Positions 27,013 through 37,070 of a stretch of 53,243 nt of DNA are shown in pieces. The position numbers were made by a program, and so were the translations under genes. The stretch covers positions 1 through 53,243 of the forward strand of contig WHTM01000035.1 in the NCBI GenBank assembly GCA_009377755.1, given 5' to 3'. Position 1 is the first letter of the stretch. The number at the start of each line of letters is the position of its first letter. The notes under the pieces are model-generated. The model did not search any database and was not told the DNA's origin. It saw only the letters and a program-made list of their open reading frames with translations. The stretch comes from Hyphomicrobiales bacterium (GTDB lineage Bacteria; Pseudomonadota; Alphaproteobacteria; Rhizobiales; Xanthobacteraceae).

Positions 27013-27960
27013 CTATTGCCGGCCGGAAGGGGCCGGTTGCGATGGCGACGGCGACGGCGATTGCGCCGGTGGCTGCGATGTCCCCCTTGCCGAGCCGGAA
27101 GGATCGACGAAGTACCGAAAGAAATCCGAATCAGGCCTGAGCAGGAGACGCGTGTCGTTGCGGTGCATGCTCGCTTCGTAGGCCTGCATCGACCGGTAGA
27201 AGGCGAAGAAGTCCGGATCGCGATTAAACGCGTCGGCAAAAATCCGGTTACGCTCGGAGTCGCCTTCGCCGCGGATCTGCTCGGCCCTGGCGGTCGCGTC
27301 GGCGGTCAACACGGTAACATCGCGATCGGCACGCGCACGAATTTCCTGTGCGCGCTGAGAGCCGGTGGCGCGGAATTCGGCCGCCTCGCGCTGTCGCTCC
27401 GTCTGCATCCGCTGGTACACCGCCTGGCTGTTCTGCTCGGGCAGGTCAGCACGGCGGATCCTCACGTCGGCGACTTCGATGCCGAAGGCGGCCGCCTCGC
27501 GATCGAGCTGCTGACGGATTCGCCCCATCAAGTCGTCGCGCTCGTCACGGACAACCTGGATGAACGTCGCCTCGCCGAGCACGCGCCGCAACGCCGAAAC
27601 CAGCAGCGTCGACAGGCGCGCATTGGCGGCGTCGACAGTGCCGACCGCCTGATAGAACCGCAGCGGGTCCTTGATGCGATAGCGGGCAAAGGCGTCGACG
27701 ACGAGCCGCTTCTGATCGGAAGCGATCACTTCCTGGGTCGTGGACTCCAGATCGAGAATGCGCTTGTCGATCGTGATCACGCTGTCGATCAGCGGCACCT
27801 TCGCGTGCAGCCCCGGTTCCGTGTACACCCAGATCGGCTGACCGAGGCGAACCACCAGCGCCTGATGCGTCTGATAGACGGTGAACAGCGAGTTGTAGGC
27901 GAGAATCAACGCGACGATCAGGATGACGGCGGCGACGCCGCCGGCGATACCGAGCTTCAT
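27013..27960 (-). CDS. hflC: HflC, SPFH/prohibitin-type modulator of FtsH
   Basis: The 315-residue protein has one N-terminal membrane helix (GIAGGVAAVILIVALILAY, residues 4-22) followed by an SPFH/band-7 domain (TVYQTHQALVVRLGQPIWVYTEPGLHAKVP). A long helical, charged region follows (RMQTERQREAAEFRATGSQRAQEIRARADRDVTV). With HflK it forms a large periplasmic cage that encloses and regulates the membrane protease FtsH. The C terminus is rich in Pro, Ser and Gln. The start overlaps the hflK stop as ATGA, implying coupling. Confidence 0.93.
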   Translation of the reverse strand: MKLGIAGGVAAVILIVALILAYNSLFTVYQTHQALVVRLGQPIWVYTEPGLHAKVPLIDSVITIDKRILDLESTTQEVIASDQKRLVVDAFARYRIKDPLRFYQAVGTVDAANARLSTLLVSALRRVLGEATFIQVVRDERDDLMGRIRQQLDREAAAFGIEVADVRIRRADLPEQNSQAVYQRMQTERQREAAEFRATGSQRAQEIRARADRDVTVLTADATARAEQIRGEGDSERNRIFADAFNRDPDFFAFYRSMQAYEASMHRNDTRLLLRPDSDFFRYFVDPSGSARGTSQPPAQSPSPSPSQPAPSGRQ

Positions 27961-29114
27961 GGCCTGCCTCCCGTCGTCGCGCCTACCGGCGCGCCCGCGG
28001 ATGCCCCCGCCGCGGGATTGCGCCGCATCAACTCGTTGAGGGGTAACACCGGGACAACGCCGGAACCGCTTGCGTGGGTACCCGAATCGATGATGATCTT
28101 GTCGGTCCCGCCGAACAGGCGTTCCATGGTCTCGAGATACATGCGCTGCCGGGTAACCTGGGGCGCTAGCTTGTATTGGTCATAGATCTGAACGAAGCGG
28201 GCGGTCTGACCCTTCGCTTCGGCGACGGTCTGGGCGCGATAGGCTTCCCCCGATTGCTGGATTTGCGCGGCACGCCCGCGAGCTTCCGGGATGATTCGGT
28301 TGGCGTAGGTCTGCGCCTCGTTCTGCGCCCGCTCAAGGTCGGCGCGCGCCGCCTGAACGTCGCGGAACGCATCGATCACCTGCGCCGGCGGATCGACTTT
28401 TTGCAGCTGCACCTGCGTGACCTGGATGCCGGCACGGTAGGTGTCGAGTGTCTTCTGCATCAGTTCGTGCACGGCTCGTTCGATCGTCTGCCGCTGACCG
28501 GTGAGGATGCCCTGGATGTCATTGCGCCCGATGACTTCGCGCATGGCGCTTTCCGCGACTGCTTTCACGGTGCCTTCGGGATTCTGGATGTTGAAGAGAT
28601 AGTCGCCGACGCCGTTGGGCTTGATCAGCCAAAATACCGAGAAGTCGACGTCGACGATATTCTCGTCGCCGGTGAGCATGAGGCTCTCTTCCGGCACGTC
28701 GCGTACCAAGGTGCCGCGGCGCGCATCGTCGATCACCCGCATGCCGACGTCGATCTTGTTGACCCGCAGCGCCTTCGGCGTCAGCGCCGTCTCGATCGGA
28801 TACGGCAGATGATAGTTCAGGCCGGGCTTGGCATCGCGCACATAGTGGCCAAAGCGGAGTACGACGCCGAGTTCATCGGGCTCGACCCGGAAAAATCCGG
28901 ACAGGCCCCAAAGCACGGCGACCGCCAGCGCAATCAGGGCGCCCCCTTTGCCGCCCAAATTCCCGCCCGGTAAAACCGTGCGCAGTTTGTCCTGGCCGCG
29001 GCGCAGGAGATCTTCGAGATTCGGCGGGGTCGGGCCGGAAGACTGCGGTCCCGAACCCCATGGTCCCTTAGGCCCCGACCCCCATGGGCCGCCGCCCTGA
29101 TTGCTCCACGGCAT
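27957..29114 (-). CDS. hflK: HflK, SPFH/prohibitin-type modulator of FtsH
   Basis: The 385-residue protein opens with a Gly/Pro-rich cytoplasmic tail (MPWSNQGGGPWGSGPKGPWG), typical of HflK. A membrane helix follows (ALIALAVAVLWGLSGFF, about residues 60-76), then the band-7 domain (VEPDELGVVLRFGHYVRDAKPGLNYHLPYPIE) and a helical stalk with AQNEAQTYANRIIPEARGRAAQIQQ. It partners with HflC to control FtsH access to membrane substrates. The gene overlaps hflC by 4 bp and is the first gene of the minus-strand unit ending with the Do protease. Confidence 0.94.
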   Translation of the reverse strand: MPWSNQGGGPWGSGPKGPWGSGPQSSGPTPPNLEDLLRRGQDKLRTVLPGGNLGGKGGALIALAVAVLWGLSGFFRVEPDELGVVLRFGHYVRDAKPGLNYHLPYPIETALTPKALRVNKIDVGMRVIDDARRGTLVRDVPEESLMLTGDENIVDVDFSVFWLIKPNGVGDYLFNIQNPEGTVKAVAESAMREVIGRNDIQGILTGQRQTIERAVHELMQKTLDTYRAGIQVTQVQLQKVDPPAQVIDAFRDVQAARADLERAQNEAQTYANRIIPEARGRAAQIQQSGEAYRAQTVAEAKGQTARFVQIYDQYKLAPQVTRQRMYLETMERLFGGTDKIIIDSGTHASGSGVVPVLPLNELMRRNPAAGASAGAPVGATTGGRP

Positions 29115-29190
29115 GGATGATATCTCCTGGCGCCGGCGCCAGCGCGGCCGGCTGTTCCCTGTGCGTGGTTATAGGGGAGGCTGCAATGCC

Positions 29191-29766
29191 TTACAACGCG
29201 CTCGACTCCGATCCTCCCCCGGCCCCCGCCGGCCGATAGGTGATGAATGTCATATCCGCATCGTCACCCGGCCCTGCCGCCTGCTCTTTGCGGGCAACCT
29301 CGCGCCAAACGGCGGGGTCTACAGATGGAAACATCGCATCCCCGCGGATGTCGGCGTGCACCCGCGTGATTTCAAGGCGATCAGCCACGGGCATCGCCTG
29401 CGCGTACAGCTCAGCGCCGCCAATGATGGCGGTTTCACTCGTACCGCGCCGCAATACGTCGCCCCGCGCCGCTTCCAAAGCCGCCGTCAGGGTCCCGGCG
29501 ACGAGCACGCCGGCCACGGCAAAGGCAGGGTCGCGGCTCACGACGATATTCGTGCGCCCTGGCAATGGCTTGCCGATCGACAGATAGGTCTTCCGGCCCA
29601 TGACCACCGGCTTGCCCATGGTCAGCGCGCGAAAGTGCCGCATGTCGGATTTCAGCCGCCAGGGCAGCGCATTGGCGCGTCCGATGACGCCGTTCTCGGA
29701 GACGGCGGCGATGAGGACGATGCTCGGCCGGATAACCTGTCGCACCGCGGAGCGCGAGGGTGTCAT
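29191..29766 (-). CDS. folA: Dihydrofolate reductase
   Basis: It reduces dihydrofolate with NADPH to keep one-carbon folates available, chiefly for the thymidylate synthase encoded just upstream. The 191-residue protein has IVLIAAVSENGVIGRANALPWRLKSDMRHF with the catalytic acidic residue after PWRL, the nucleotide-binding MGRKTYLSIGKPLPGR, and IIGGAELYAQAMPVADRL. The ATG at 29766 directly follows the thyA stop (TAG-ATG), so the genes are coupled. The C terminus is slightly extended and Gly-rich. Confidence 0.94.
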   Translation of the reverse strand: MTPSRSAVRQVIRPSIVLIAAVSENGVIGRANALPWRLKSDMRHFRALTMGKPVVMGRKTYLSIGKPLPGRTNIVVSRDPAFAVAGVLVAGTLTAALEAARGDVLRRGTSETAIIGGAELYAQAMPVADRLEITRVHADIRGDAMFPSVDPAVWREVARKEQAAGPGDDADMTFITYRPAGAGGGSESSAL

Positions 29767-30561
29767 CTACACCGCTACCGCCGCCTTGATGCGCGGGTGC
29801 GGGTCGTAGCCTTCGAGCAGGAAGTCCTCATAGCGGAACGCGAACAAGTCCTTGACCGCCGGATTGAGCCGCATCTCCGGCAGCGCGCGCGGCGCCCGCG
29901 ACAGCTGCAGCCGCGCCTGCTCGATGTGGTTGAGATAGAGGTGCGCATCGCCGAAGGTGTGGATGAACTGGCAGGGCCTCAGGTCCGTGACCTGCGCGAC
30001 CATCAGCGTCAGCAATGCATATGAGGCAATGTTGAAGGGCACGCCGATGAACACGTCGGCAGACCGCTGATAAAGCTGACAGGAGAGCCGGCCATCGGCG
30101 ACATAGAACTGGAATAGACAGTGGCACGGCGGCAGCGCCATGCGATCCACGTCCGCCGGATTCCAGGCGCTGACAATCAGCCGGCGTGAATCCGGATTGC
30201 GGCGGATTGCCTCGACCACGTTCGCGATCTGGTCGATGCTGCCGCCGTCCCGGGCGGGCCACGAGCGCCACTGCTTGCCGTACACAGGACCGAGGTCGCC
30301 GTTTACATCCGCCCATTCGTCCCAGATCGAGACCCCATGCTCGTTGAGGTACTTGATGTTGGTTTCGCCGCGCAGGAACCACAGAAGCTCATAGATGATG
30401 GACTTCAGATGCAGCTTCTTGGTTGTGACCAGCGGAAAGCCGTCGCGCAGATCGAACCGCATCTGGTGGCCGAATACCGAAAGCGTCCCTGTGCCCGTCC
30501 GGTCGCGCTTTTCCACGCCGTCGGCGAGAATCCGCTCCATCAGGTCCTGGTATTGGCGCAT
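29767..30561 (-). CDS. thyA: Thymidylate synthase
   Basis: It methylates dUMP to dTMP using methylenetetrahydrofolate. The 264-residue length and sequence match the classical Thy[16 protein letters not shown] at the start, [15 protein letters not shown], the catalytic Cys146 in [13 protein letters not shown], the dUMP-binding [19 protein letters not shown], and [15 protein letters not shown] at the end. ATG 30561 begins [15 protein letters not shown]. folA follows without a gap, the usual pairing because the reaction consumes the reduced folate. Confidence 0.96.
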   Translation of the reverse strand: MRQYQDLMERILADGVEKRDRTGTGTLSVFGHQMRFDLRDGFPLVTTKKLHLKSIIYELLWFLRGETNIKYLNEHGVSIWDEWADVNGDLGPVYGKQWRSWPARDGGSIDQIANVVEAIRRNPDSRRLIVSAWNPADVDRMALPPCHCLFQFYVADGRLSCQLYQRSADVFIGVPFNIASYALLTLMVAQVTDLRPCQFIHTFGDAHLYLNHIEQARLQLSRAPRALPEMRLNPAVKDLFAFRYEDFLLEGYDPHPRIKAAVAV

Positions 30562-30671
30562 CGCAACGTCCGGGCTCGGCGACTCGTGGCTCTAAGATAA
30601 TGCCCAATGGCCCAGCAGCGAAGGCCACAGGCAGCAGTATTCACGCATTCCCGCCCCTGCCGCCCAAGCAA

Positions 30672-30697
30672 AACGGGGCGGTTCGTACCGCCCCGTT
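30672..30697 (-). terminator. Intrinsic terminator of tctBA
   Basis: AACGGGGCGGT and ACCGCCCCGTT form a perfect 11-bp stem with a 4-nt loop. On the minus strand a T-rich stretch (TTTTGCTT) follows. It lies 35 bp beyond the tctA stop. Confidence 0.75.
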
Positions 30698-30731
30698 GTG
30701 GTTGATCAAGACCGAACGCCAGCGGATGCCG

Positions 30732-32237
30732 CTATTCCTCGACGAACACCTCGTCGCGCTTCTTGCGAATGGTCGGCAAGATCGCCAGCACCAGCAGGAC
30801 CGCCGCGATGAACAGCAGCCCCGCCGAGATCGGCCGGGTCAGGAACACTGACGGATCGCCGCGGGCGATCAGCATGGCGCGCCGCAGGTTCTCCTCCATC
30901 AGCGGGCCCAGGATCATGCCGAGCAGCATCGGCGCCGGCTCGAAATCATGCTTCGTCAGCCAATAGCCGAAGACGGCGAAGCACGAGGCGATGAGCACGT
31001 CGAACGGCGAATTGTTGATCGAGTACAGACCGATACAGCAGAAGATCAGAATGCACGGGAACAGCAGCCGGTAGGGAATGCGCAACAGCTTCACCCAGAT
31101 TCCGATCATCGGCAGGTTGATGATGATCAGCAAGGCGTTGCCGATCCACATCGAGGCGATCATGCCCCAGAACAGATCGGGCTGCTTGGTCATCACCTGG
31201 GGGCCGGGAACGATGCCCTGGATGGTCATGGCGCCGACCATCAACGCCATCACGGCGTTCGGCGGAATCCCGAGCGTGAGCAGCGGGATGAACGAGGTCT
31301 GCGATGCCGCGTTGTTGGCGCTTTCCGGCGCCGCAACGCCCTCAATGGTGCCGTAGCCGAATTTCTCCGGCGTCTTGGATATGCGCTTCTCGAGCGTGTA
31401 GCCGGCAAACGAGGCGATGATCGAACCACCGCCGGGAAGGATGCCCAAGAGCGCGCCGATGACGGTGCCGCGGCCAATCGCCGGCGCGGAACGGATCAGG
31501 TCCGCGCGGGTCGGCATCAGGCCGGTGACTTTTTCCTGGACGATGTGACGCGACTCCTTGCGCTCGAGATTGCGCATGATCTCGGCGAAGCCGAACACGC
31601 CCATGGCGACATTGACGAAGCCGATGCCGTCGGCGAGCTCAGGGACGTCGAAGGTCATGCGCGCGACGCCGGTCTCAAGGTCGGACCCCATCATCGACAG
31701 CAGCAGGCCGAACAGGACCATGGCCAACGCTTTGATGACGGAGCCACGCGCCAGCACCACCGCGAAGATGAGGCCGAGTGTCATTAGCGAGAAATATTCC
31801 GCCGGTCCGAACAGCAGAGCGAGACTGGTCAGCGGCACGCCAAGCGCCGCGATCAGGATGGTCGCGACGCAGCCGGCAAAAAACGAGCCGATCGCCGCGA
31901 TCGCCAAGGCCGCACCGGCACGGCCCTGCTTGGCCATCTGGTGCCCGTCGAGCGTGGTAACCACGGAAGAGGCCTCGCCAGGAATATTGACGAGAATCGA
32001 TGTTGTAGAGCCGCCATATTGCGCGCCGTAGTAGATACCGGCCAGCATGATCAGCGCGCCGACCGGAGGCAGCCCGAAAGTGATCGGCAACAGCATGGCG
32101 ATGGTCGCCAGCGAGCCGATTCCCGGCAGCACGCCGATCAGAGTTCCGGTCACTACGCCGACCAGGCACAGCAACAAATTGAGCGGGGTCACAGCAACTG
32201 AAAAGCCGAGCGCGAGATTCGATAAAAGGTCGGCCAT
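30732..32237 (-). CDS. tctA: Tripartite tricarboxylate transporter large permease (TctA family)
   Basis: The 501-residue, strongly hydrophobic permease has 11-12 membrane segments. It carries the two family hallmarks: GTLIGVLPGIGSLATIAMLLPITFGLPP near residues 32-59, and its inverted-repeat counterpart GALLGILPGGGSIIASFAGYTLEK near residues 259-282, followed by APESANNAASQTSFIPLLTLGIP. These systems import carboxylic acids using a periplasmic Bug/TctC protein. TctB is encoded just upstream (16-bp gap), but no binding protein is adjacent. The C terminus is charged (RKKRDEVFVEE). Confidence 0.93.
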   Translation of the reverse strand: MADLLSNLALGFSVAVTPLNLLLCLVGVVTGTLIGVLPGIGSLATIAMLLPITFGLPPVGALIMLAGIYYGAQYGGSTTSILVNIPGEASSVVTTLDGHQMAKQGRAGAALAIAAIGSFFAGCVATILIAALGVPLTSLALLFGPAEYFSLMTLGLIFAVVLARGSVIKALAMVLFGLLLSMMGSDLETGVARMTFDVPELADGIGFVNVAMGVFGFAEIMRNLERKESRHIVQEKVTGLMPTRADLIRSAPAIGRGTVIGALLGILPGGGSIIASFAGYTLEKRISKTPEKFGYGTIEGVAAPESANNAASQTSFIPLLTLGIPPNAVMALMVGAMTIQGIVPGPQVMTKQPDLFWGMIASMWIGNALLIIINLPMIGIWVKLLRIPYRLLFPCILIFCCIGLYSINNSPFDVLIASCFAVFGYWLTKHDFEPAPMLLGMILGPLMEENLRRAMLIARGDPSVFLTRPISAGLLFIAAVLLVLAILPTIRKKRDEVFVEE

Positions 32238-32252
32238 GGGACAATGCTCGAT

Positions 32253-32744
32253 TCAGAACTGCGGCCAGAGCTGGAACGGCAGGTTCAGGATGTAGGGGAA
32301 GAGGATCGCGCAGCCGGCCGTGAGTGCGGCGCCGACAATCGCCGACTGGCCCCACTTTACCTCGTCGGTCGCGGCGGCGCCGATCATGAAGGAAATGAAG
32401 CTTGACGGGATCAGTCCAAGGGACCGGATCGTCAAGGCGAAGCAAATGATTGACGCGATCGTCAGGATAATGCCGCGCCAATACCAGCGCTCGACCTTCG
32501 GCCCAGGGTTTATCACGCCCATCAGCACGATGATCACGCCGAACCCGACCAGCATCCACGCGAACAGGCGCGGCGCCGTGCCTGGTCCGAACGAGAAGCC
32601 CTGCATGCCGGACAGATCATAGCCGGCGTACATGGAAAACACAGCTAACCCGATGAGAACCAGCCCGCCATAAAAATCCTGAGGGGCGCGGATAAAGCCT
32701 CGTGGCCGCGCTCTTCCCCCGTTAACGTTCGATTGGTTCGTCAT
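32253..32744 (-). CDS. tctB: Tripartite tricarboxylate transporter small permease (TctB family)
   Basis: The 163-residue protein has four predicted membrane helices: DFYGGLVLIGLAVFSMYAGYD, APRLFAWMLVGFGVIIVLMGV, GIILTIASIICFALTIRSLGLI and the C-terminal VGAALTAGCAILFPYILNLPF. This is the layout of TctB. The N terminus (MTNQSNVNGGRARPRG) is polar and cytoplasmic. It forms the membrane unit with TctA, encoded next. No TctC-type receptor precedes it, which is unusual, since the order is generally C-B-A. Confidence 0.88.
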   Translation of the reverse strand: MTNQSNVNGGRARPRGFIRAPQDFYGGLVLIGLAVFSMYAGYDLSGMQGFSFGPGTAPRLFAWMLVGFGVIIVLMGVINPGPKVERWYWRGIILTIASIICFALTIRSLGLIPSSFISFMIGAAATDEVKWGQSAIVGAALTAGCAILFPYILNLPFQLWPQF

Positions 32745-32861
32745 AGAACCCCGCCCTCATCCTCACATACCCGCGTTGCTGCCGTAGCATAGGACCGCGG
32801 CGATCGGAAGTGCCGTGACGATCCGGTGACAACGAACGGTCGAACGTCGAAGCTTGTTTTT

Positions 32862-32911
32862 TTCGATGACTGCAACCGATTTTCTTCGATGACTGCAACC
32901 GGTCGGCCGGG
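32862..32911. repeat. Short tandem duplication (TTCGATGACTGCAACCG twice)
   Basis: TTCGATGACTGCAACCG occurs twice with a period of about 23 bp. The first copy follows a run of T. It lies in the leader region of tctB. Function unknown. Confidence 0.5.
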
Positions 32912-32970
32912 AATATCCCCGCTCGCACGGGGAGCCATTTCGGCGAGACGCTCGCGGAATATCTTGGCCG

Positions 32971-33207
32971 CTAGCTGCCGGAGCCCGGCCTCGGTGCGCC
33001 TGGCCCGACCTCCGGAGCCCAGGCGCCCGAGATACGAACCGCGATCGGCCATGCCAGCCAAAACATACTCAGGAACAGGGCCAGGAAGGTCGCCAGGCCG
33101 AACGTGGGATAGACCATTTCAACAAGCCAACTCACGACAAACCCGACAAATTGCAGAACGGCCGTAATCACGATGTAGGTCGCTATCAGGACAAGCGCCG
33201 GATTCAT
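32971..33207 (-). CDS. Small two-helix membrane protein, hypothetical
   Basis: The 78-residue protein starts MNPALVLIATYIVITAVLQFVG, with a second hydrophobic stretch TFGLATFLALFLSMFWLAWPIAV. The tail is rich in Gly and Pro. No family is recognised. The ATG at 33207 follows a weak purine-rich site. It stands alone between tctB and ssrA. Confidence 0.5.
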   Translation of the reverse strand: MNPALVLIATYIVITAVLQFVGFVVSWLVEMVYPTFGLATFLALFLSMFWLAWPIAVRISGAWAPEVGPGAPRPGSGS

Positions 33208-33349
33208 GATGCCTCAATCCTTCAGGCTGAATGTGTTTGCTTTCAATTACACCGATCGACGCCGGGCGCAAATAGGCAAGCTGCCCCTTTAGGCCGGTCG
33301 CAGCGACGGGATCAAATTCCAAGTCTCTTTCTTCATCAACAATTTGATC

Positions 33350-33745
33350 CTATATTGGGTCTGTCGGCGCAAGCCGGCTATGGCGATAAATGGCCGTCGT
33401 AATAAGCCTTTCGGACCCGGGGGCAGTACCCGGCGCCTCCACCAGTTCCAGGGTTCGGGAAACAGGAATCAGGGATCAGGTAAAATAGAAGTTCCTGATG
33501 CCTGATTTCTGACAACTGATCCCTGATACGGGGGCGAAACAGGATCGACGAGGGTGTAAAGGGCGCGCTTTTGCTCGGCATGGTTCCGCCGTTATCGGGC
33601 CAATGCAATAGTTGCCAACGACAACTATGCTCCGGTTGCTCAGGCCGCGTAAGCGGTTTGAAAGACCGATCTGAAGCCCTGGCGTCTTAGCAGCGTCAGG
33701 CGGGGTTCGGAGGCACCTGGCAACAGAAGCCTCCACTCATTTTTT
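33350..33745 (+). ncRNA. ssrA: tmRNA, circularly permuted two-piece (ssrA)
   Basis: The acceptor piece comes first and ends at 33444: T-arm CCGGG/CCCGG, then GGCGCCTCCACCA. After an intervening stretch of about 85 nt, the coding piece starts at 33530 with GGGGGCGAAACAGGATCGAC, which pairs with the acceptor CGCCTCC. The tag frame lies at 33614-33652: GCC AAC GAC AAC TAT GCT CCG GTT GCT CAG GCC GCG TAA, giving ANDNYAPVAQAA. A final stem (GGAGGC...GCCTCC) with a T-run at 33740-33745 ends the gene. Permuted tmRNA is the rule in alphaproteobacteria. It rescues stalled ribosomes and tags the product for ClpXP. The 5' boundary is approximate. The gene for its adaptor, sspB, follows at 34110. Confidence 0.93.
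33445..33529 (+). other. Intervening segment of permuted tmRNA
   Basis: This stretch between the acceptor CCA (33444) and the start of the coding piece (33530) is removed when the precursor is cut into two RNAs. It contains a self-complementary section: AATCAGGGATCAG near its start and CTGATCCCTGAT near its end. Confidence 0.7.
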
Positions 33746-33787
33746 GGCCGGCATGAGATGCGGCAGTGGCATTTTGCCGAAAGCCCG

Positions 33788-33862
33788 CTAGTGTCCCGGT
33801 TCCGACGTTCGTATCCATTTCAGCGCGCGCTCGTACGAACGTCGGAACCAAAGGGACACTAG
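33788..33862. repeat. Long palindrome, type A, copy A1
   Basis: 75 bp: CTAGTGTCCC-GGTTCCGACGTTCGTA, a 20-bp loop, then TACGAACGTCGGAACC-AAAGGGACACTAG. The arms pair nearly perfectly over 27 bp. It aligns in full with A2 at 45689, and both arms carry matching changes (CGACGTTCGTA here, CGAAGTTCGTG there). It lies just after ssrA. Confidence 0.85.
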
Positions 33863-33982
33863 ACGACCGATTCCATGAAACCGCTCTGTTACAGTTTTGG
33901 ACTTCGGAGCGTAAAATGCGGCTGTTTCGAAGGCCGCATGTGATTCGAACTTTGGAAGCGTCCGACTAGCAACTATATGATT

Positions 33983-34060
33983 CTAGTGTGGCTTTGGATT
34001 TGACGTTCCTACGAAGGACTCGCCGCAATGCTGGTAGGAACGTCAAATTCGCCACACTAG
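33983..34060. repeat. Long palindrome, type B, copy B1
   Basis: 78 bp: CTAGTGTGGC, then TTTGGATTTGACGTTCCTAC, a loop of about 21 bp, then GTAGGAACGTCAAATTC and GCCACACTAG. It aligns with B2 at 45777, with paired changes in both arms (GACGTTCCTAC here, GAAGTTCCTG there). It ends 49 bp before the sspB start and would be in its leader if transcribed from upstream. Confidence 0.85.
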
Positions 34061-34109
34061 CATTCTCCGCAACGAGTCTGTGATCGTTCGCAAAACGGCA
34101 GCGAAACCG

Positions 34110-34676
34110 ATGGCCGTCGACCATATCCGCTACGATCTCCTGGCCCAGCAGGCACTGCGCGGCGTCGTGCGCAATGTGCTTACCGATGCCGCCAAGAACG
34201 GTCTGCCGGGCGAGCATCATTTTTACATCGCCTTCGATACCCAGGCTCAGGGCGTCCGGATGTCGGCCCGGCTGCGCGAGCAGTATCCGCAGGAGATGAC
34301 CATCATCCTGCAGCATCAGTTCTGGGATCTCACCGTGAACAACGATGGGTTCGAAGTTGGACTGTCGTTTGGAGGCATTTCGGAGCGCCTGACGGTACCG
34401 TTCGAGGCGATCAAGGGATTTTTCGACCCGTCGGTTCAGTTTGGACTGCAATTCGAGGCCGATCGAGAGGATGCCGCCGAGCCCGCGGCAGCCTTGCCCA
34501 ATGCGCCGGACAAGCGGGTCAAGAAGACCGTCCCGCGAACCCCGTCGGATCATCCGGTGCTGGCATCATCCCCTCCCACCACGGCGCCCGCCGCCGCATC
34601 CGGTGCGGTGCCTGCCGAGGCGCCGCCGGCCGGCAGCGGCGAAGTGGTACGGCTCGACCGGTTCCGGAAAAAGTAG
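34110..34676 (+). CDS. sspB: SspB-like ClpXP adaptor
   Basis: The 188-residue protein begins with the alpha-type SspB substrate-binding domain: DHIRYDLLAQQALRGVVRNVL, GLPGEHHFYIAFDTQAQGVRMS, EMTIILQHQFWDL and LSFGGISERLTVPFEAIKGFFDPSVQFGLQF (to about residue 120). A long Pro/Ala-rich linker follows. The C terminus, GEVVRLDRFRKK, is the short ClpX-docking motif. SspB binds the tag added by tmRNA and delivers proteins to ClpXP. A GTG at 34080 is possible, but ATG 34110 matches the usual family start. Its location behind ssrA links tag and adaptor. Confidence 0.9.
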   Translation: MAVDHIRYDLLAQQALRGVVRNVLTDAAKNGLPGEHHFYIAFDTQAQGVRMSARLREQYPQEMTIILQHQFWDLTVNNDGFEVGLSFGGISERLTVPFEAIKGFFDPSVQFGLQFEADREDAAEPAAALPNAPDKRVKKTVPRTPSDHPVLASSPPTTAPAAASGAVPAEAPPAGSGEVVRLDRFRKK

Positions 34677-34748
34677 GACCTCATCGGCGGGCAGTGGACA
34701 GAGCGGGTTTCCATTGCGTGTCCTAGCATCCATCCTACGTTGAGTCCG

Positions 34749-36140
<1,392 letters not shown>

Positions 36141-36141
36141 G

Positions 36142-36300
36142 GTGGCATATTTGAAGTTCTTGCCCTCGTTGCGGCCGACTCATCGCAGGGACTTCAGATC
36201 AAAAACTACACTAGATTCAATAACTTGCTAGTATCTCAATGATTCGAAAGTTCGCGCAGGAGCGGGCTGCAAACTCATGCGAACTTCCGAAGGGCTACAC
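36142..36300. repeat. Decayed B-like and A-like palindromes
   Basis: At 36142-36212 TTTGAAGTTCTTG and CAGGGACTTCAGAT recall type B arms, with a TACACTAG end. At 36225-36300 TTCGAAAGTTCGCG and TGCGAACTTCCGAAGGG recall type A arms. Pairing is broken in several places. The order is B then A, the reverse of the copies at 33.8 and 45.7 kb. Confidence 0.5.
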
Positions 36301-36594
36301 GCGCGAGGTCACGTCCAGCGACGCCCGCCGACTGCCATCACACAAGGCGCGCATACGCTGTTATTGTGTCACTATCCGTTTCATCCAACATGACCCGGCC
36401 GACTGGCCGGACCCGGCGCGTCCACACGGTTTGCTATCCCCCAGGCTGTTCAAATCGCCGTGTTTGCCTCATTTCGGTACAAGACCACAGTCTATTACCG
36501 GTCATTCATTGCGTTGCCGATGGAACATCAATGGATGTGATCGGTTTTCTCCACCGAGAACTCATGAACGTGTCGATCAGCGTGGAACCGATGC
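36301..36594. other. Intergenic region, no gene seen
   Basis: It lies between the decayed palindromes after fumC and the DUF4169 gene. Open frames here lack recognisable domains. Any promoter for the DUF4169/RHH pair should lie here. Confidence 0.4.
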
Positions 36595-36783
36595 ATGGGT
36601 GACGTCGTCAACCTCAGGGCAGCGCGCAAGAACGCCGCCCGGCGCCGCGAGGAAGCGCGTGCGGCCGAGAACCGTGCCGTGCACGGACGCAGCAAGGCGG
36701 ACGGGCTGCGCGAGGCCGAACAACGTATCAGGGCTGAGAAGGCCCTCGACCAACACCGTATCGAAACGGGAGACGATCGATGA
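36595..36783 (+). CDS. DUF4169 small protein
   Basis: The 62-residue, very basic and helical protein begins MGDVVNLRAARKNAARRREE and is rich in Arg, Ala and Glu. It matches DUF4169, a family of unknown function that usually occurs next to a ribbon-helix-helix gene, as here. The stop overlaps the next start (ATGA at 36780), so both are translated together. The coiled-coil-like composition suggests nucleic-acid or partner binding. Confidence 0.8.
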   Translation: MGDVVNLRAARKNAARRREEARAAENRAVHGRSKADGLREAEQRIRAEKALDQHRIETGDDR

Positions 36784-37070
36784 AATCCCAAGTCGTTAAG
36801 CGCTCGATCGTAATTGCCGGACACAAGACCAGCGTCAGCCTGGAGGATGCCTTCTGGCAAAGCCTGAAGGAGATCGCGCGCCAGCGCGACATAACCCTGT
36901 CGGACCTGGTGGCTTCGATCGATTCCGACCGGCGCCACGGCAACCTATCCTCGGCGATCCGCCTTTTCGTCTTGGACCATTACCGCTCAGGCAACGGCGG
37001 CCCGCGCGGATCCACGGAAACGCCGCGCGGCGCCGGTGCCGTGCGGCCCGCTTTCGAGCGCGTTCAATAG
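36780..37070 (+). CDS. Ribbon-helix-helix domain protein
   Basis: The 96-residue protein carries KRSIVIAGHKTSVSLEDAFWQSLKEIARQRDITLSDLVASID followed by NLSSAIRLFVLDHYR. This is the RHH_4 type with a DNA-contacting strand (SVSLED) and two helices. The tail is Gly/Arg-rich and likely unstructured. It is coupled to the DUF4169 gene. It probably binds DNA, perhaps regulating its own pair; targets are unknown. Its stop codon lies in a long inverted repeat shared with the convergent AsmA gene. Confidence 0.82.
   Translation: MKSQVVKRSIVIAGHKTSVSLEDAFWQSLKEIARQRDITLSDLVASIDSDRRHGNLSSAIRLFVLDHYRSGNGGPRGSTETPRGAGAVRPAFERVQ

Noticed and set aside
26818-28185. 455-codon plus-strand frame
   Set aside because: Runs opposite DUF2065, hflC and part of hflK; those genes are clearly real.
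33476-33736. Minus-strand frame of 86 codons
   Set aside because: Lies entirely in the permuted tmRNA gene.
36239-36799. 186-codon plus-strand frame
   Set aside because: Begins in the decayed palindromes and overlaps the DUF4169 gene out of frame; no domain.
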